This document shows, in pieces, positions 15,957-22,720 of a DNA stretch of 25,085 bases. Both the position numbers and the translations under genes were made by a program. The stretch spans positions 1 through 25,085 of the forward strand of contig JAHWIN010000022.1 of the NCBI GenBank assembly GCA_019322475.1. The letters are read 5' to 3'. The DNA comes from Candidatus Woesearchaeota archaeon. Lineage in GTDB: Archaea > Nanobdellota > Nanobdellia > Woesearchaeales > JACPBV01. Within the stretch, counting starts at the first letter, position 1, and each line of letters starts with the position of its first letter. The notes beneath the pieces were generated by a model. It was not told the origin of the DNA and searched no databases. It saw only the letters and a list, made by a program, of their open reading frames with translations.

Positions 15957-15966
15957 CGAACAACGG
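15957..15966. repeat. Right copy of 10-bp flanking direct repeat
   Basis: CGAACAACGG, identical to 15757-15766, immediately after the right terminal inverted repeat. The empty site would have held one copy. Confidence 0.8.
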
Positions 15967-15970
15967 AAAG

Positions 15971-15978
15971 ATATATAA
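15971..15978 (+). promoter_or_regulatory. TATA box of M16 peptidase gene
   Basis: ATATATAA, within AGATATATAAAG, lies about 27 bases before the ATG at 16003. It predicts a leaderless message and supports that ATG over the in-frame GTG at 15997. The box is nearly palindromic, so before the insertion it could have served both directions. Confidence 0.65.
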
Positions 15979-16002
15979 AGTCTATATTTAAATATTGTGT
16001 TG

Positions 16003-17214
16003 ATGAAAAAGATAAGGCTGAAAAACAAGCTCACTGTTATTCTGGAAAAAAAGCCGACAGATACGGTTACTGTCCAGGCGACAGTAAAAGTTGGTTCTAA
16101 TGATGAAAATAAGAAGACCAGCGGAATATCTCACTTCATAGAGCACATGCTCTTTGAAGGGACAAAAAAAAGGCCCGACTCAAGGATAATCTCCAATGAG
16201 ATAGAGAGCATAGGCGGAGAATTGAATGCATATACGTCAAATGAAAGGACCTGCTTCTATGTAAAAGTGCCTTCCGAACACCAGGATAAGGCGCTTGATA
16301 TAATCTCGGACATAATGCAAAACCCCCTATTTGAAAAAAAGAAGATAGAGAAAGAGAGGAAGATAATCCTTAAGGAGATAAAGATGCATAAGGATGAGCC
16401 GAGGTTCCACCAGTGGATCCTTTTTACAAAAGCCCTTTTCAGGAAGCATCCTGCAGGGCTCCCTACTTACGGAAGCGTCAAGGCTGTAAAAGGTGTCAAA
16501 AGGGATATTCTTCTGAAATATTATAATAAGTATTATGCTCCAAACAACATGGTCCTTTCTATAACAGGGGAGTTTGACAGCAATGTATTATCAGATGTAA
16601 AAAAGAAGTTCAGCAGCTTCAGGGCTAAAAAAGCCCCTGTAAGGATAAGGCCGGCTGAGCCAAAAAAAATCAGGGCAGAAGTAAAAAAGGAAAAGAGGAA
16701 GATCCTAAGCTCTTATATGGTCCTAGGCTATCAGACAGCCCCAAGAACCCACCCTGATTCCTACACACTGGATGTGATAAAAGCTGTCCTTGGAAGGGGG
16801 CAGTCAGGAAAGATGTTCGACGAGATAAGGAACAAGAGAGGGCTAGCTTATGAGGTAGGAGTCCACCATGATCCCTCTTCTGATTACGGATTTTTCGTAG
16901 TTTACCTTAACACAGACAAGAAGAACATAAGCAAGGTCACCAGGTTGATCCTAAGGGAATTTGGCAGGCTAAAAAGCCTGACAGAAAAAGAGATCGATGA
17001 GGCCAAAGGATTTCTTATAGGCCAGCACATACTGGAGAAAGAGAATACCCAGGAGCTGGCCGATGAGCTGGGCTACTGGGAAAGCATAAAGGATGCGGGT
17101 CTTCTTGAAAGCTACATCAGGGAGATAAAAAAAGTAAGAAAAAAAGATATAGTAAATGCAGCCAAAAGATATCTCGATAAAAATTACACCCTTGCAGTTA
17201 TCGAGCAAAGCTAA
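16003..17214 (+). CDS. M16 family zinc peptidase (pitrilysin/MPP-like)
   Basis: Inverzincin-type zinc protease of 403 residues. The inverted zinc motif HxxEH is in GISHFIEHMLFEGTKKRP, with the downstream Glu in the NAYTSNERTCFYVKV region as third ligand. The C-terminal homologous domain carries the R/Y-type motif (MFDEIRNKRGLAYEVGVHHDPSSDYGFFVVYLNT). Length matches the short bacterial/archaeal single-chain M16B proteins that dimerise, rather than the 900-residue pitrilysins. It degrades peptides or clears signal peptides. Its stop overlaps the convergent dehydrogenase stop by a few bases. The neighbouring divergent M24 gene gives a local peptidase grouping. Confidence 0.93.
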   Translation: MKKIRLKNKLTVILEKKPTDTVTVQATVKVGSNDENKKTSGISHFIEHMLFEGTKKRPDSRIISNEIESIGGELNAYTSNERTCFYVKVPSEHQDKALDIISDIMQNPLFEKKKIEKERKIILKEIKMHKDEPRFHQWILFTKALFRKHPAGLPTYGSVKAVKGVKRDILLKYYNKYYAPNNMVLSITGEFDSNVLSDVKKKFSSFRAKKAPVRIRPAEPKKIRAEVKKEKRKILSSYMVLGYQTAPRTHPDSYTLDVIKAVLGRGQSGKMFDEIRNKRGLAYEVGVHHDPSSDYGFFVVYLNTDKKNISKVTRLILREFGRLKSLTEKEIDEAKGFLIGQHILEKENTQELADELGYWESIKDAGLLESYIREIKKVRKKDIVNAAKRYLDKNYTLAVIEQS

Positions 17215-18299
17215 AAGATATTCTTAGTGATATCCCTGTAATCCTTCAGTGTAACATCCAAGGGGTCTCTTCCCTTCTTGTTCCTCATAGCTTCTCTAGC
17301 GATAAGGTCAAGATCGTCAGTTGTTATCCCAAAATCCCTCAGTCTCCATTTTATGTCAAACCCCTCAAGGAAAGCCTTTAGGCCTTCTGATGATCCGAAG
17401 ATACTGATTATATCCTTGGCTTTTTCATTTCCTTTAAACCTCTTTGTGAACTCAAGTAAGCTCAGAGAACATGCATGCCCATGAGGGATCCCGAACTTGG
17501 TGCTTAGGATATAAGAAAAAGAATGGGCTGAAGTAGTCCCTATATTGCCAAAAGCCAGGCCCGCAAAAAGGCATGCCAGGGAAAGATTCTCTCTCAATGC
17601 AGGATTGCCAAGCTCTTTTGCCAAAGCAGGAAGGTTATCTCTTATAAGCCTTATAGCCCCCTTAGCATAAAGGTCTGACAAGGGGTTGCTGTTTACATTC
17701 CAGTAAGACTCTATTGCATGGCACAGGGAGTCAAGACCGGTACATATTGTCTGGTACCTCCCAACGGTTAAGGTAAGCTTAGGGTCTATGATTGCATAAT
17801 CTGGGCACATCAGCTCAGAATTAAGGTTTCTTTTCCTTAGTTTTCCGTCAGTAAGTACAGAATATTTAGTGATCTCAGAAGATGTTCCTGCTGTTGAAGG
17901 GATTGCGATAAAAGGCAGCCCCTTTTTCAAAGTTCCTTTCTTGCCCATATAGTCATCTATCCTCTGCCCGTTTTTGGCCAGTATAGCTATAGCCTTTGCA
18001 GCATCCAGAGCAGAGCCTCCCCCCAATCCTATTACGAGCTCTGTATTTTTGTCCCTGCAAAGCTTAGTTCCTTTCTCGACAGTCTCAAAAGAAGGGTTAG
18101 GCTCTACACCCTCAAAAACGCTTACGTCATATTTCCTAAGCTTTTTTAGGAGATCCTGCAAAAAGCCTGCTTTCTGCATAGAATTCCTTCCTGTAACTAC
18201 AAGTATCTTCTTAACACCATAATTCTTGACAACTTGCCCAACATTATTGAAAGATCCAGCCCCAAAATATATCTTGGTTTTAAGGCTGTAAGAAAACAT
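17211..18299 (-). CDS. Iron-containing alcohol dehydrogenase
   Basis: The 362-residue group III (Fe-ADH) protein has an NAD(P)-binding first half with GLGGGSALDAAKAIA (91-105) and STAGTSSEITKYSVL (135-149). An all-helical metal domain follows, with ligands Asp190 and His194 (TGLDSLCHAIESYW), His259 (TSAHSFSY) and His273 (GIPHGHACSL), so the Fe/Zn site is complete. Substrate cannot be read from sequence; family members reduce aldehydes such as phosphonoacetaldehyde or lactaldehyde. The first codon lies one base past the TyrRS stop, so it is probably co-transcribed behind TyrRS, an unusual pairing. Converges with the M16 gene. Confidence 0.9.
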   Translation of the reverse strand: MFSYSLKTKIYFGAGSFNNVGQVVKNYGVKKILVVTGRNSMQKAGFLQDLLKKLRKYDVSVFEGVEPNPSFETVEKGTKLCRDKNTELVIGLGGGSALDAAKAIAILAKNGQRIDDYMGKKGTLKKGLPFIAIPSTAGTSSEITKYSVLTDGKLRKRNLNSELMCPDYAIIDPKLTLTVGRYQTICTGLDSLCHAIESYWNVNSNPLSDLYAKGAIRLIRDNLPALAKELGNPALRENLSLACLFAGLAFGNIGTTSAHSFSYILSTKFGIPHGHACSLSLLEFTKRFKGNEKAKDIISIFGSSEGLKAFLEGFDIKWRLRDFGITTDDLDLIAREAMRNKKGRDPLDVTLKDYRDITKNIF

Positions 18300-18300
18300 T

Positions 18301-19401
18301 TTACCTGGTTACCTTAAACCTGCTTATTTCCTTCAAAAGCTCCTGTGCTCTCTTGTTCTTATCCAGCTTTTTCCTTATAGGGTCAAGCAGCTTATCTAAG
18401 TACTCTACTGTAGCAGCCTTCAGGTCCATCGGATGCAGCTCCTTCTTAACAAAAGAGCTCTCAAGCTCAGGATAAGAGTTAAACTCAAGGTCCCCTCCCC
18501 ATTTCTCAGGCCTCTTGATCTTAAGGTTGTCGAATTTTTCAAATATTATATGCCTGCAGTACTCAAGGATGGGGTTTTCCTCTATAACGCCCTCAGGGCA
18601 GTAAGCCTTCTTTATCTTTTTATTAAGCTCTTCCCTTGAATCGGTCATGAATATTGCAGTATCTGGCCTGGATTTTGACATCTTCAGCTCTATCCCCCTT
18701 TCAGTGCCGGTAAGCCCTTGTTTTGGTGGCTGCCCAAGCCCCATAAGCATATGGTGGTGTACAGCTATAGGCTTATAATATCCTAATTTAGGCCCTATCT
18801 CCCTTGCAAGTACATTTACCTTCCTCTGGTCCATGCCCAGCTGGACTACATCTGCATTAAGGTGGAAGATGTCTGCAGCCTGCATACAAGGGTAAAGTAT
18901 CTGTGATGCCTGCAGTGTATCTTTTTCGCTTCTCCCAATTATCTGGGAGCATCTCACTACCCTTTTTACAGTAGAGTGCCTGGCTATCCCCATTACTTTT
19001 TTCCAGTAGCTATCGTCCTTGACAAGCTCTGAAGCCCATATAAAGTCCACATTGTCCAGCTCCATATCGCATGACTTCCACACCTCTATAAGGTACTTCC
19101 CTACCTTCTGGATATGCTCCAGGTTGCCCCCCATCTTATTGTTAGCCCATGCATGCCAGTCTGCTATAAGTATCTTAAACCTAAAGCCTGCCTTAATCAT
19201 CTTATTGATGTTTATCGCCCTAAGAAGCCCCTGCGCTATATGTATGTCTGTTCCGGAAGGCTCAAACCCGTCATAAGCTATAGGATTTTTCTTTTCATCA
19301 AGAAGGTTGATAAGCTCCTCTTCTGTTATTATCTCCCCTCCGGCCTGCTCACCGCCTACCTGCTTTACAAACTCTAATCTTTCATTGGTTTTCATCAGCA
19401 T
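18301..19401 (-). CDS. tyrS: Tyrosyl-tRNA synthetase (archaeal type)
   Basis: Class I synthetase that charges tRNA-Tyr. The 366-residue protein has the archaeal/eukaryotic form: AYDGFEPSGTDIHIAQGLL with HIGH-like HIAQG (54-58), the helix with QLGMDQRKVNVLARE (187-201), and KMSKS (240-244) in GIELKMSKSRPDTAIFM. There is no S4-like C-terminal domain of the bacterial enzyme. Two start codons, ATG at 19401 and ATG at 19395, are two codons apart; I kept the longer form. The divergent AT-rich region 19411-19430 provides a TATA box at the distance of a leaderless message. Confidence 0.95.
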   Translation of the reverse strand: MLMKTNERLEFVKQVGGEQAGGEIITEEELINLLDEKKNPIAYDGFEPSGTDIHIAQGLLRAININKMIKAGFRFKILIADWHAWANNKMGGNLEHIQKVGKYLIEVWKSCDMELDNVDFIWASELVKDDSYWKKVMGIARHSTVKRVVRCSQIIGRSEKDTLQASQILYPCMQAADIFHLNADVVQLGMDQRKVNVLAREIGPKLGYYKPIAVHHHMLMGLGQPPKQGLTGTERGIELKMSKSRPDTAIFMTDSREELNKKIKKAYCPEGVIEENPILEYCRHIIFEKFDNLKIKRPEKWGGDLEFNSYPELESSFVKKELHPMDLKAATVEYLDKLLDPIRKKLDKNKRAQELLKEISRFKVTR

Positions 19402-19410
19402 TAAAACAAA

Positions 19411-19430
19411 AAACCATATAAATATAAAAA
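19411..19430. promoter_or_regulatory. Shared divergent TATA region (tyrS and cas4-like)
   Basis: The stretch CCATATAAATATAAAAACC (about 19412-19430) contains TATA-like sequence on both strands. It lies about 20-28 bases from the tyrS ATG (minus) and about 25 bases from the cas4-like ATG at 19445 (plus). Only 43 bases separate the two starts, so the two promoters overlap and may compete. Confidence 0.6.
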
Positions 19431-19444
19431 CCTTTCTTATCCGG

Positions 19445-20299
19445 ATGATATCTGTAACAGCCCTTTCTTCATATATGTATTGCGCAAGAAAGCTCTACCT
19501 TCAGTATGTCCTGAAGCTGACAGAGCCCCCTAAAGAAGCCCTTATCAAAGGCTCGATAAGGCATAAGGCCCATGAAAACATAAGCCTTGCAGAAGAAGAG
19601 CTGGTAAAAGGCATAAAAAAAGGAACAACATTAGAGGAGCTAAAGTCTGCATGCCATCAAAAATACAGGAAAATACTTCTTGACTCGATAAAAGAAAAAA
19701 AAGATATCCTAAAGCAGTTCAACATACTTCCCCAGGACCTTTTCAAAAGTGTATGGCCGATGATCCTTTCAGAGACCGAAGACAGAGCAGAGGTTATCCA
19801 TAGCTTCATGCTAAAATATGGAATTTTTGGTGAAGAATTATGGGAAAAGCTCATGCCCAAGGTGGAATCAGAGCTGAGGATAAGCTCTGAAAAGCTTGGA
19901 TTGAAAGGCATTGTCGACCAGATAGAGGCCTACAAAGAGGGGCTTGTCCCTATAGAGCTAAAGACAGGAAAAGCCCCAAAAGAAGGCGTATGGCCCGGCC
20001 ACAAGATCCAGCTGGTCGCCTATGCACTCCTTATGGAAGAAAGGTTCCAGAAAGAGGTCAAAGAAGGCTTTGTGCATTATCTTGATGAAAAACAAAAAAG
20101 GCACATACCTATAAACCCTTTCATGAGGATTGAAGTAAAAGAGCTCATATCCAAGGTTAACCTGTTGTTGATATCCGATAAGCTGCCTGATTTCGAAAAA
20201 AACCAGAATAAATGCGTAAATTGCGGCCTTAAAATGGATTGTTATGATGAAAAAAAGCTAAACAGCCTGTTAAACAGGAAAATAACCTCTCGAAAGTAA
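19445..20299 (+). CDS. Cas4/RecB-like PD-(D/E)XK nuclease with Fe-S cysteines
   Basis: A 284-residue member of the Cas4/DUF83 group. One cysteine is near the start (Cys13 in SSYMYCARKLYLQYVL) and three near the end (Cys257, Cys260, Cys266 in KCVNCGLKMDC), the usual 4Fe-4S set. Nuclease motifs are Asp158 (LKGIVDQIE), Glu171 and Lys173 (VPIELKTGK), and the RecB motif QLVAYALLM (189-197). An insert of about 100 helical residues lies between the first Cys and the core, making it larger than CRISPR Cas4 (about 190). No CRISPR array or other cas gene is nearby, so a repair role is more likely. Start chosen at ATG 19445 by TATA position and Cas4 N-terminal pattern; upstream frame runs into tyrS. Confidence 0.88.
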   Translation: MISVTALSSYMYCARKLYLQYVLKLTEPPKEALIKGSIRHKAHENISLAEEELVKGIKKGTTLEELKSACHQKYRKILLDSIKEKKDILKQFNILPQDLFKSVWPMILSETEDRAEVIHSFMLKYGIFGEELWEKLMPKVESELRISSEKLGLKGIVDQIEAYKEGLVPIELKTGKAPKEGVWPGHKIQLVAYALLMEERFQKEVKEGFVHYLDEKQKRHIPINPFMRIEVKELISKVNLLLISDKLPDFEKNQNKCVNCGLKMDCYDEKKLNSLLNRKITSRK

Positions 20300-20310
20300 A
20301 AAACAAAAGT

Positions 20311-20320
20311 TTTATATATA
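20311..20320 (+). promoter_or_regulatory. TATA box of PRC-barrel gene
   Basis: TTTATATATA predicts transcription start near 20340. The resulting leader of about 35 bases carries a strong Shine-Dalgarno sequence (AAGGGGG at 20364-20370) seven bases before the ATG. Confidence 0.6.
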
Positions 20321-20376
20321 ACATAAACTCACTTTGGACTAATAACAAGCTTATCAAAAAATCAAGGGGGATTATC

Positions 20377-20640
20377 ATGGCTGAAGAAGATAAAAAGTTT
20401 TCAAAACAACTGATCGGCAAGACCGTAGTCTCTAAAACCGGAAAGCGATTCGGAGAGGTAGGAGACATAATATTTGAGACAAGGTCTGGAGAATTGATCC
20501 ACATAATCCTCAAGAACCCCACATCATATACAGAAAAGCTCGAGCTTGAGAAAGACAAGGAAAACAACATACTTATACCCTTCTCAGCAGTTATTGCTGT
20601 AGGAGATTTCCTCGTAGTGGCTGAAGAGGACATTATCTGA
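20377..20640 (+). CDS. PRC-barrel domain protein
   Basis: An 87-residue single-domain PRC-barrel protein. The pattern KQLIGKTVVSKTGKRFGEVGDIIFETRSGELIHIIL followed by ILIPFSAVIAVGDFLVVAEED is the typical archaeal small PRC-barrel. It is a beta-barrel found in archaeal cell-division CdpB proteins and in RimM; archaeal CdpB-type proteins link ESCRT or FtsZ-based division machinery. Whether this copy does so is unknown. It has its own TATA box and a good ribosome-binding site, and precedes rfcS. Confidence 0.88.
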   Translation: MAEEDKKFSKQLIGKTVVSKTGKRFGEVGDIIFETRSGELIHIILKNPTSYTEKLELEKDKENNILIPFSAVIAVGDFLVVAEEDII

Positions 20641-20703
20641 TCTTCTTTTTTATAGAATATTAAAACAATTAACTATTTAAATCATTAACCCTTCTTCTAT
20701 CCC

Positions 20704-21684
20704 ATGGCAGGCGACACTGAACACGCGATATGGACAGAAAAATACCGCCCTTCGGATTTCTCTGAGATTAAAGGCCAAAAAGAGATAGTTGCAAGGGTAA
20801 AAGCCTTTGTCCAGCAGAAGAACATGCCCCACCAGATGTATGCAGGCCCGGCAGGTGTCGGTAAATCCACATTAGCTATAGTTGTGGCAAAAAAGCTTTT
20901 TGGACCTGCATGGCACCAGAACTTCCTTGAGCTGAACGCAAGTGACGAAAGGGGGATAGATATAGTAAGGGTAAAGGTAAAGGACTTTGCAAGGACAAAA
21001 GCTATAGGCGACGTTCCGTTTAAGATAATATTTCTCGACGAATGTGATGCCCTGACAAGGGAGGCCCAACAGGCATTGAGAAGGACTATGGAAAATTATA
21101 CGGGAACATGCAGATTCTTGCTAAGCTGCAACTACTCTTCTAAGATCATAGACCCTATACAGAGCAGGTGCGCTGTTTTCCGTTTTAAGCCCATAGATAA
21201 AAAAGACCTAAGCCTCATAGTAGAAAGGATAGCAAAAGAAGAAAGCCTAAAGGTATCAGAAAAGGCAAAGGAAGCGCTTGTAGAGATATCAGAAGGGGAC
21301 TGTAGACGATTAGAGAATATAATGCAGAGCTGTACAGCCATCTCTAAAAATATAACCGAAGATCTTGTCTACTCGTTGGCATCTGTAGCAGAACCCAAAG
21401 AGGTAAAGGATATCCTGAAGCTGGCAGTTGAAGGCAAGTTTATAGAAGCAAAAGACAAGCTGATAAGCACTATGCTAAACTACGGCCTGTCAGGCCTTGA
21501 CATAATAAAGCAGATACAGAAGCAGATTCTCGGCCTCGATATTGAAAACAGGCCCAAGATGCAGCTGATGGAAAGATGCGGAGAGGCAGAATTCAGGCTC
21601 ACAGAAGGCTCTGACGAGTTTATACAGCTGGAAAGCCTCCTGGCTTCTTTTGTATTGGCTTCGAAAGGCAGGCAGAAAGCCTGA
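20704..21684 (+). CDS. rfcS: Replication factor C small subunit
   Basis: Clamp-loader AAA+ ATPase that opens PCNA onto primed DNA. The 326 residues carry IWTEKYRP at the start (9-16), Walker A GPAGVGKST (48-56), Walker B FLDECDALT (Asp112-Glu113), and the arginine-finger SRC motif (154-156) in PIQSRCAVFRF. C-terminal oligomerisation helices follow. Length is normal, and no intein is present. The ATG has a TATA-like TATTTAAA at 20674-20681, about 27 bases upstream, consistent with a leaderless transcript. The large subunit is not in this window. A T-run (21699-21704) soon after the stop may be the terminator. Confidence 0.96.
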   Translation: MAGDTEHAIWTEKYRPSDFSEIKGQKEIVARVKAFVQQKNMPHQMYAGPAGVGKSTLAIVVAKKLFGPAWHQNFLELNASDERGIDIVRVKVKDFARTKAIGDVPFKIIFLDECDALTREAQQALRRTMENYTGTCRFLLSCNYSSKIIDPIQSRCAVFRFKPIDKKDLSLIVERIAKEESLKVSEKAKEALVEISEGDCRRLENIMQSCTAISKNITEDLVYSLASVAEPKEVKDILKLAVEGKFIEAKDKLISTMLNYGLSGLDIIKQIQKQILGLDIENRPKMQLMERCGEAEFRLTEGSDEFIQLESLLASFVLASKGRQKA

Positions 21685-21778
21685 TTTTGATAATTCAATT
21701 TTTTCGTTATATTCCTAAATATTTAGAAATCCAGGCAGATATCCAAAAAGTCCCAGTTGAAATCTCCGATGGAAAATT
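21685..21778. other. AT-rich spacer after rfcS
   Basis: Contains a T-run (21699-21704), suited to archaeal termination of rfcS, and AT-rich sequence. No gene seen. Confidence 0.5.
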
Positions 21779-21895
21779 CTATTCACCAGATAGATGGCCA
21801 TAATCCAAATTTGCTTTTTTCATATTTTTATCTGCTAACTCCACATATTCGCCATTTTTATTTTTAACGATTTTTTTTCCATAAAAATCAAACAT
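21779..21895 (-). CDS. Possible small protein (38 aa)
   Basis: Short frame read by eye. The product begins MFDFYGKKIVKNKNGEYVELADK and ends YGHLSGE. GGCGGTGA, a good archaeal Shine-Dalgarno sequence, lies seven to eight bases before the ATG. The first half looks like a beta-hairpin start (GKKIVKNKNGEYVEL). No family recognised. It is preceded by a strong hairpin and a 14-codon frame. Coding status is probable but unproven; it may be a fragment of a larger lost gene. Confidence 0.45.
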   Translation of the reverse strand: MFDFYGKKIVKNKNGEYVELADKNMKKANLDYGHLSGE

Positions 21896-21927
21896 TTTAA
21901 TTCACCGCCCATTATCAATTTTTAAAA

Positions 21928-21964
21928 AGAAGATAAAAAATATCTCCTTTATTTTTTATCTTCT
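21928..21964. terminator. 15-bp hairpin with T-run (terminator or attenuator)
   Basis: AGAAGATAAAAAATA (21928-21942) is a perfect inverted repeat of 21950-21964, with a 7-base loop. On the minus strand the loop carries AAGGAGA and the stem is followed by TTTTT, like an intrinsic terminator. It sits between a 14-codon frame (21949-21993, minus) and the 38-residue frame, and overlaps the end of the former. Confidence 0.55.
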
Positions 21965-21993
21965 GTTTTATCTTCTTTTTTTTCGTCTGTCAT
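21949..21993 (-). other. Possible 14-codon leader frame
   Basis: A minus-strand ATG preceded by GGATGGGGG opens a 14-residue lysine/aspartate/glutamate-rich peptide (MTDEKKEDKTEDKK). Its stop lies within the 15-bp hairpin. A TATA-like TTAAATAC at about 22008-22016 lies upstream. It may be a short upstream frame or chance. Confidence 0.25.
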
Positions 21994-22334
21994 TTTTCCC
22001 CCATCCGTATTTAAGGATAATGCTTTTAAGATCGGCTGCATATATCAGGATTGCATGATGCAGGTTTTATTATGGCTGTACTGCACATAACTTAAAGTGC
22101 CCTACAAGTGCAGTGCATTTCAGATGCTCTATTCTTGCTCCTCAACTTGGATCGGATTGGTAACCTTAAGTTTTAATTCCTTCTTCATTTTGGCGTATGG
22201 ATGCTCTGCCCCATTATCAATTCACAAACTTGATTCATACGCCCCTGTTCTGCTGCAGGTTATCGGTCTCTCAAGCTGGTGCATGCCATTCAGCTTGCTG
22301 CGGCAGGATTTTTTGTTTTTAACTTATTTTTAAT
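21994..22334. other. Non-coding or decayed region with hairpins
   Basis: No convincing gene. On the minus strand a frame from the ATG at 22284 to the stop at 22129 is broken by one TGA at 22222-22224 (MHQLERPITCSRTGAYESSL, stop, IDNGAEHPYAKMKKELKLKV). It reads like protein sequence and may be a gene remnant. Hairpins are visible: ACTGCAC with GTGCAGT (about 22079-22113), GGCGTATG with CATACGCC (about 22193-22246) and CAAGCTG with CAGCTTG (about 22272-22297). Their role is unknown. Confidence 0.4.
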
Positions 22335-22466
22335 CTAATCTAAACCTGCATCTTCGCTAGGTTTTCCACAATAGGGACAGATAAATGTAAGCCCAACAAG
22401 TTTTGCCTTGCCTTTGATCTTCCTTTTACAGTGTTTACAAATAAGCTCTTTGATTGGCCTAACCAT
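22335..22466 (-). CDS. Small zinc-ribbon protein (43 aa)
   Basis: Short gene read by eye. The product begins MVRPIKELICKHCKRKIKGKAKL and has two knuckles, CKHC (10-13) and CPYC (30-33), 16 residues apart, with a basic middle: a one-zinc ribbon. There is no Shine-Dalgarno sequence, but TTATAG within the duplicated element (22485-22548) is about 25 bases upstream, so it may be leaderless. The upstream region is nearly identical to that of the radical SAM gene, so the two may respond to the same signal. Function unknown. Confidence 0.7.
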   Translation of the reverse strand: MVRPIKELICKHCKRKIKGKAKLVGLTFICPYCGKPSEDAGLD

Positions 22467-22484
22467 ATGTTATATTAAGGCAGG

Positions 22485-22548
22485 CAACTATAACTAGTTA
22501 TGGTAGTAGAAATTATCTAAAAAACCATGAAAGGTTGTTATTTACCTA
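22485..22548 (-). repeat. Promoter-like direct repeat, copy 1
   Basis: 64 bases closely matching 24246-24309, same orientation. The right-hand 50 bases (22499-22548) differ at three positions from the other copy. On the minus strand it holds ATGGTTTTTTAGATAATTT, then CTACTACCATA, then a TATA-like TTATAG. It lies before the zinc-ribbon gene. Confidence 0.8.
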
Positions 22549-22582
22549 AGAATCTGCAGGGCAGGATATATTTGCATATATG

Positions 22583-22690
22583 TTAATCACAGATTATGGA
22601 TTTACGGTTTTCATCGTGTAATTTCCTATAGTATTTTTCTACCTGCCCGATACTCATAGATTCCAATTCTGCTGCAGTGTATATTCTCAT
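22583..22690 (-). CDS. Possible small protein (35 aa) downstream of radical SAM gene
   Basis: Short frame read by eye. The product begins MRIYTAAELESMSIGQVEKY and ends SIICD. A strong Shine-Dalgarno AAAAGGTGAG is seven to eight bases before the ATG, and the gene begins 30 bases after the radical SAM stop on the same strand, so it is probably in that operon. It looks helical and charged. A Cys near the C terminus invites comparison with radical-SAM-modified peptides, but there is no leader/core pattern I recognise. Coding is likely from the ribosome-binding site; function unknown. Confidence 0.55.
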   Translation of the reverse strand: MRIYTAAELESMSIGQVEKYYRKLHDENRKSIICD

Positions 22691-22720
22691 TTTTTCTCAC
22701 CTTTTGATAATATTTTAAGG

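Noticed and set aside
15828..16100. Frames inside the fold-back element
   Set aside because: They follow inverted-repeat sequence on both strands and have no family pattern or initiation signals.
19307..19444. N-terminal extension of the Cas4-like protein into tyrS
   Set aside because: The extra 46 residues are antisense to the start of tyrS and low in complexity; the Cas4 N-terminal pattern and TATA distance favour the ATG at 19445.
19445..20299. CRISPR system suggested by the Cas4-like gene
   Set aside because: No repeat-spacer array and no other cas genes occur in the window.
22097..22333. 78-codon plus-strand frame
   Set aside because: No family pattern, no ribosome-binding site or TATA box at a sensible distance, and composition unlike the neighbouring genes.
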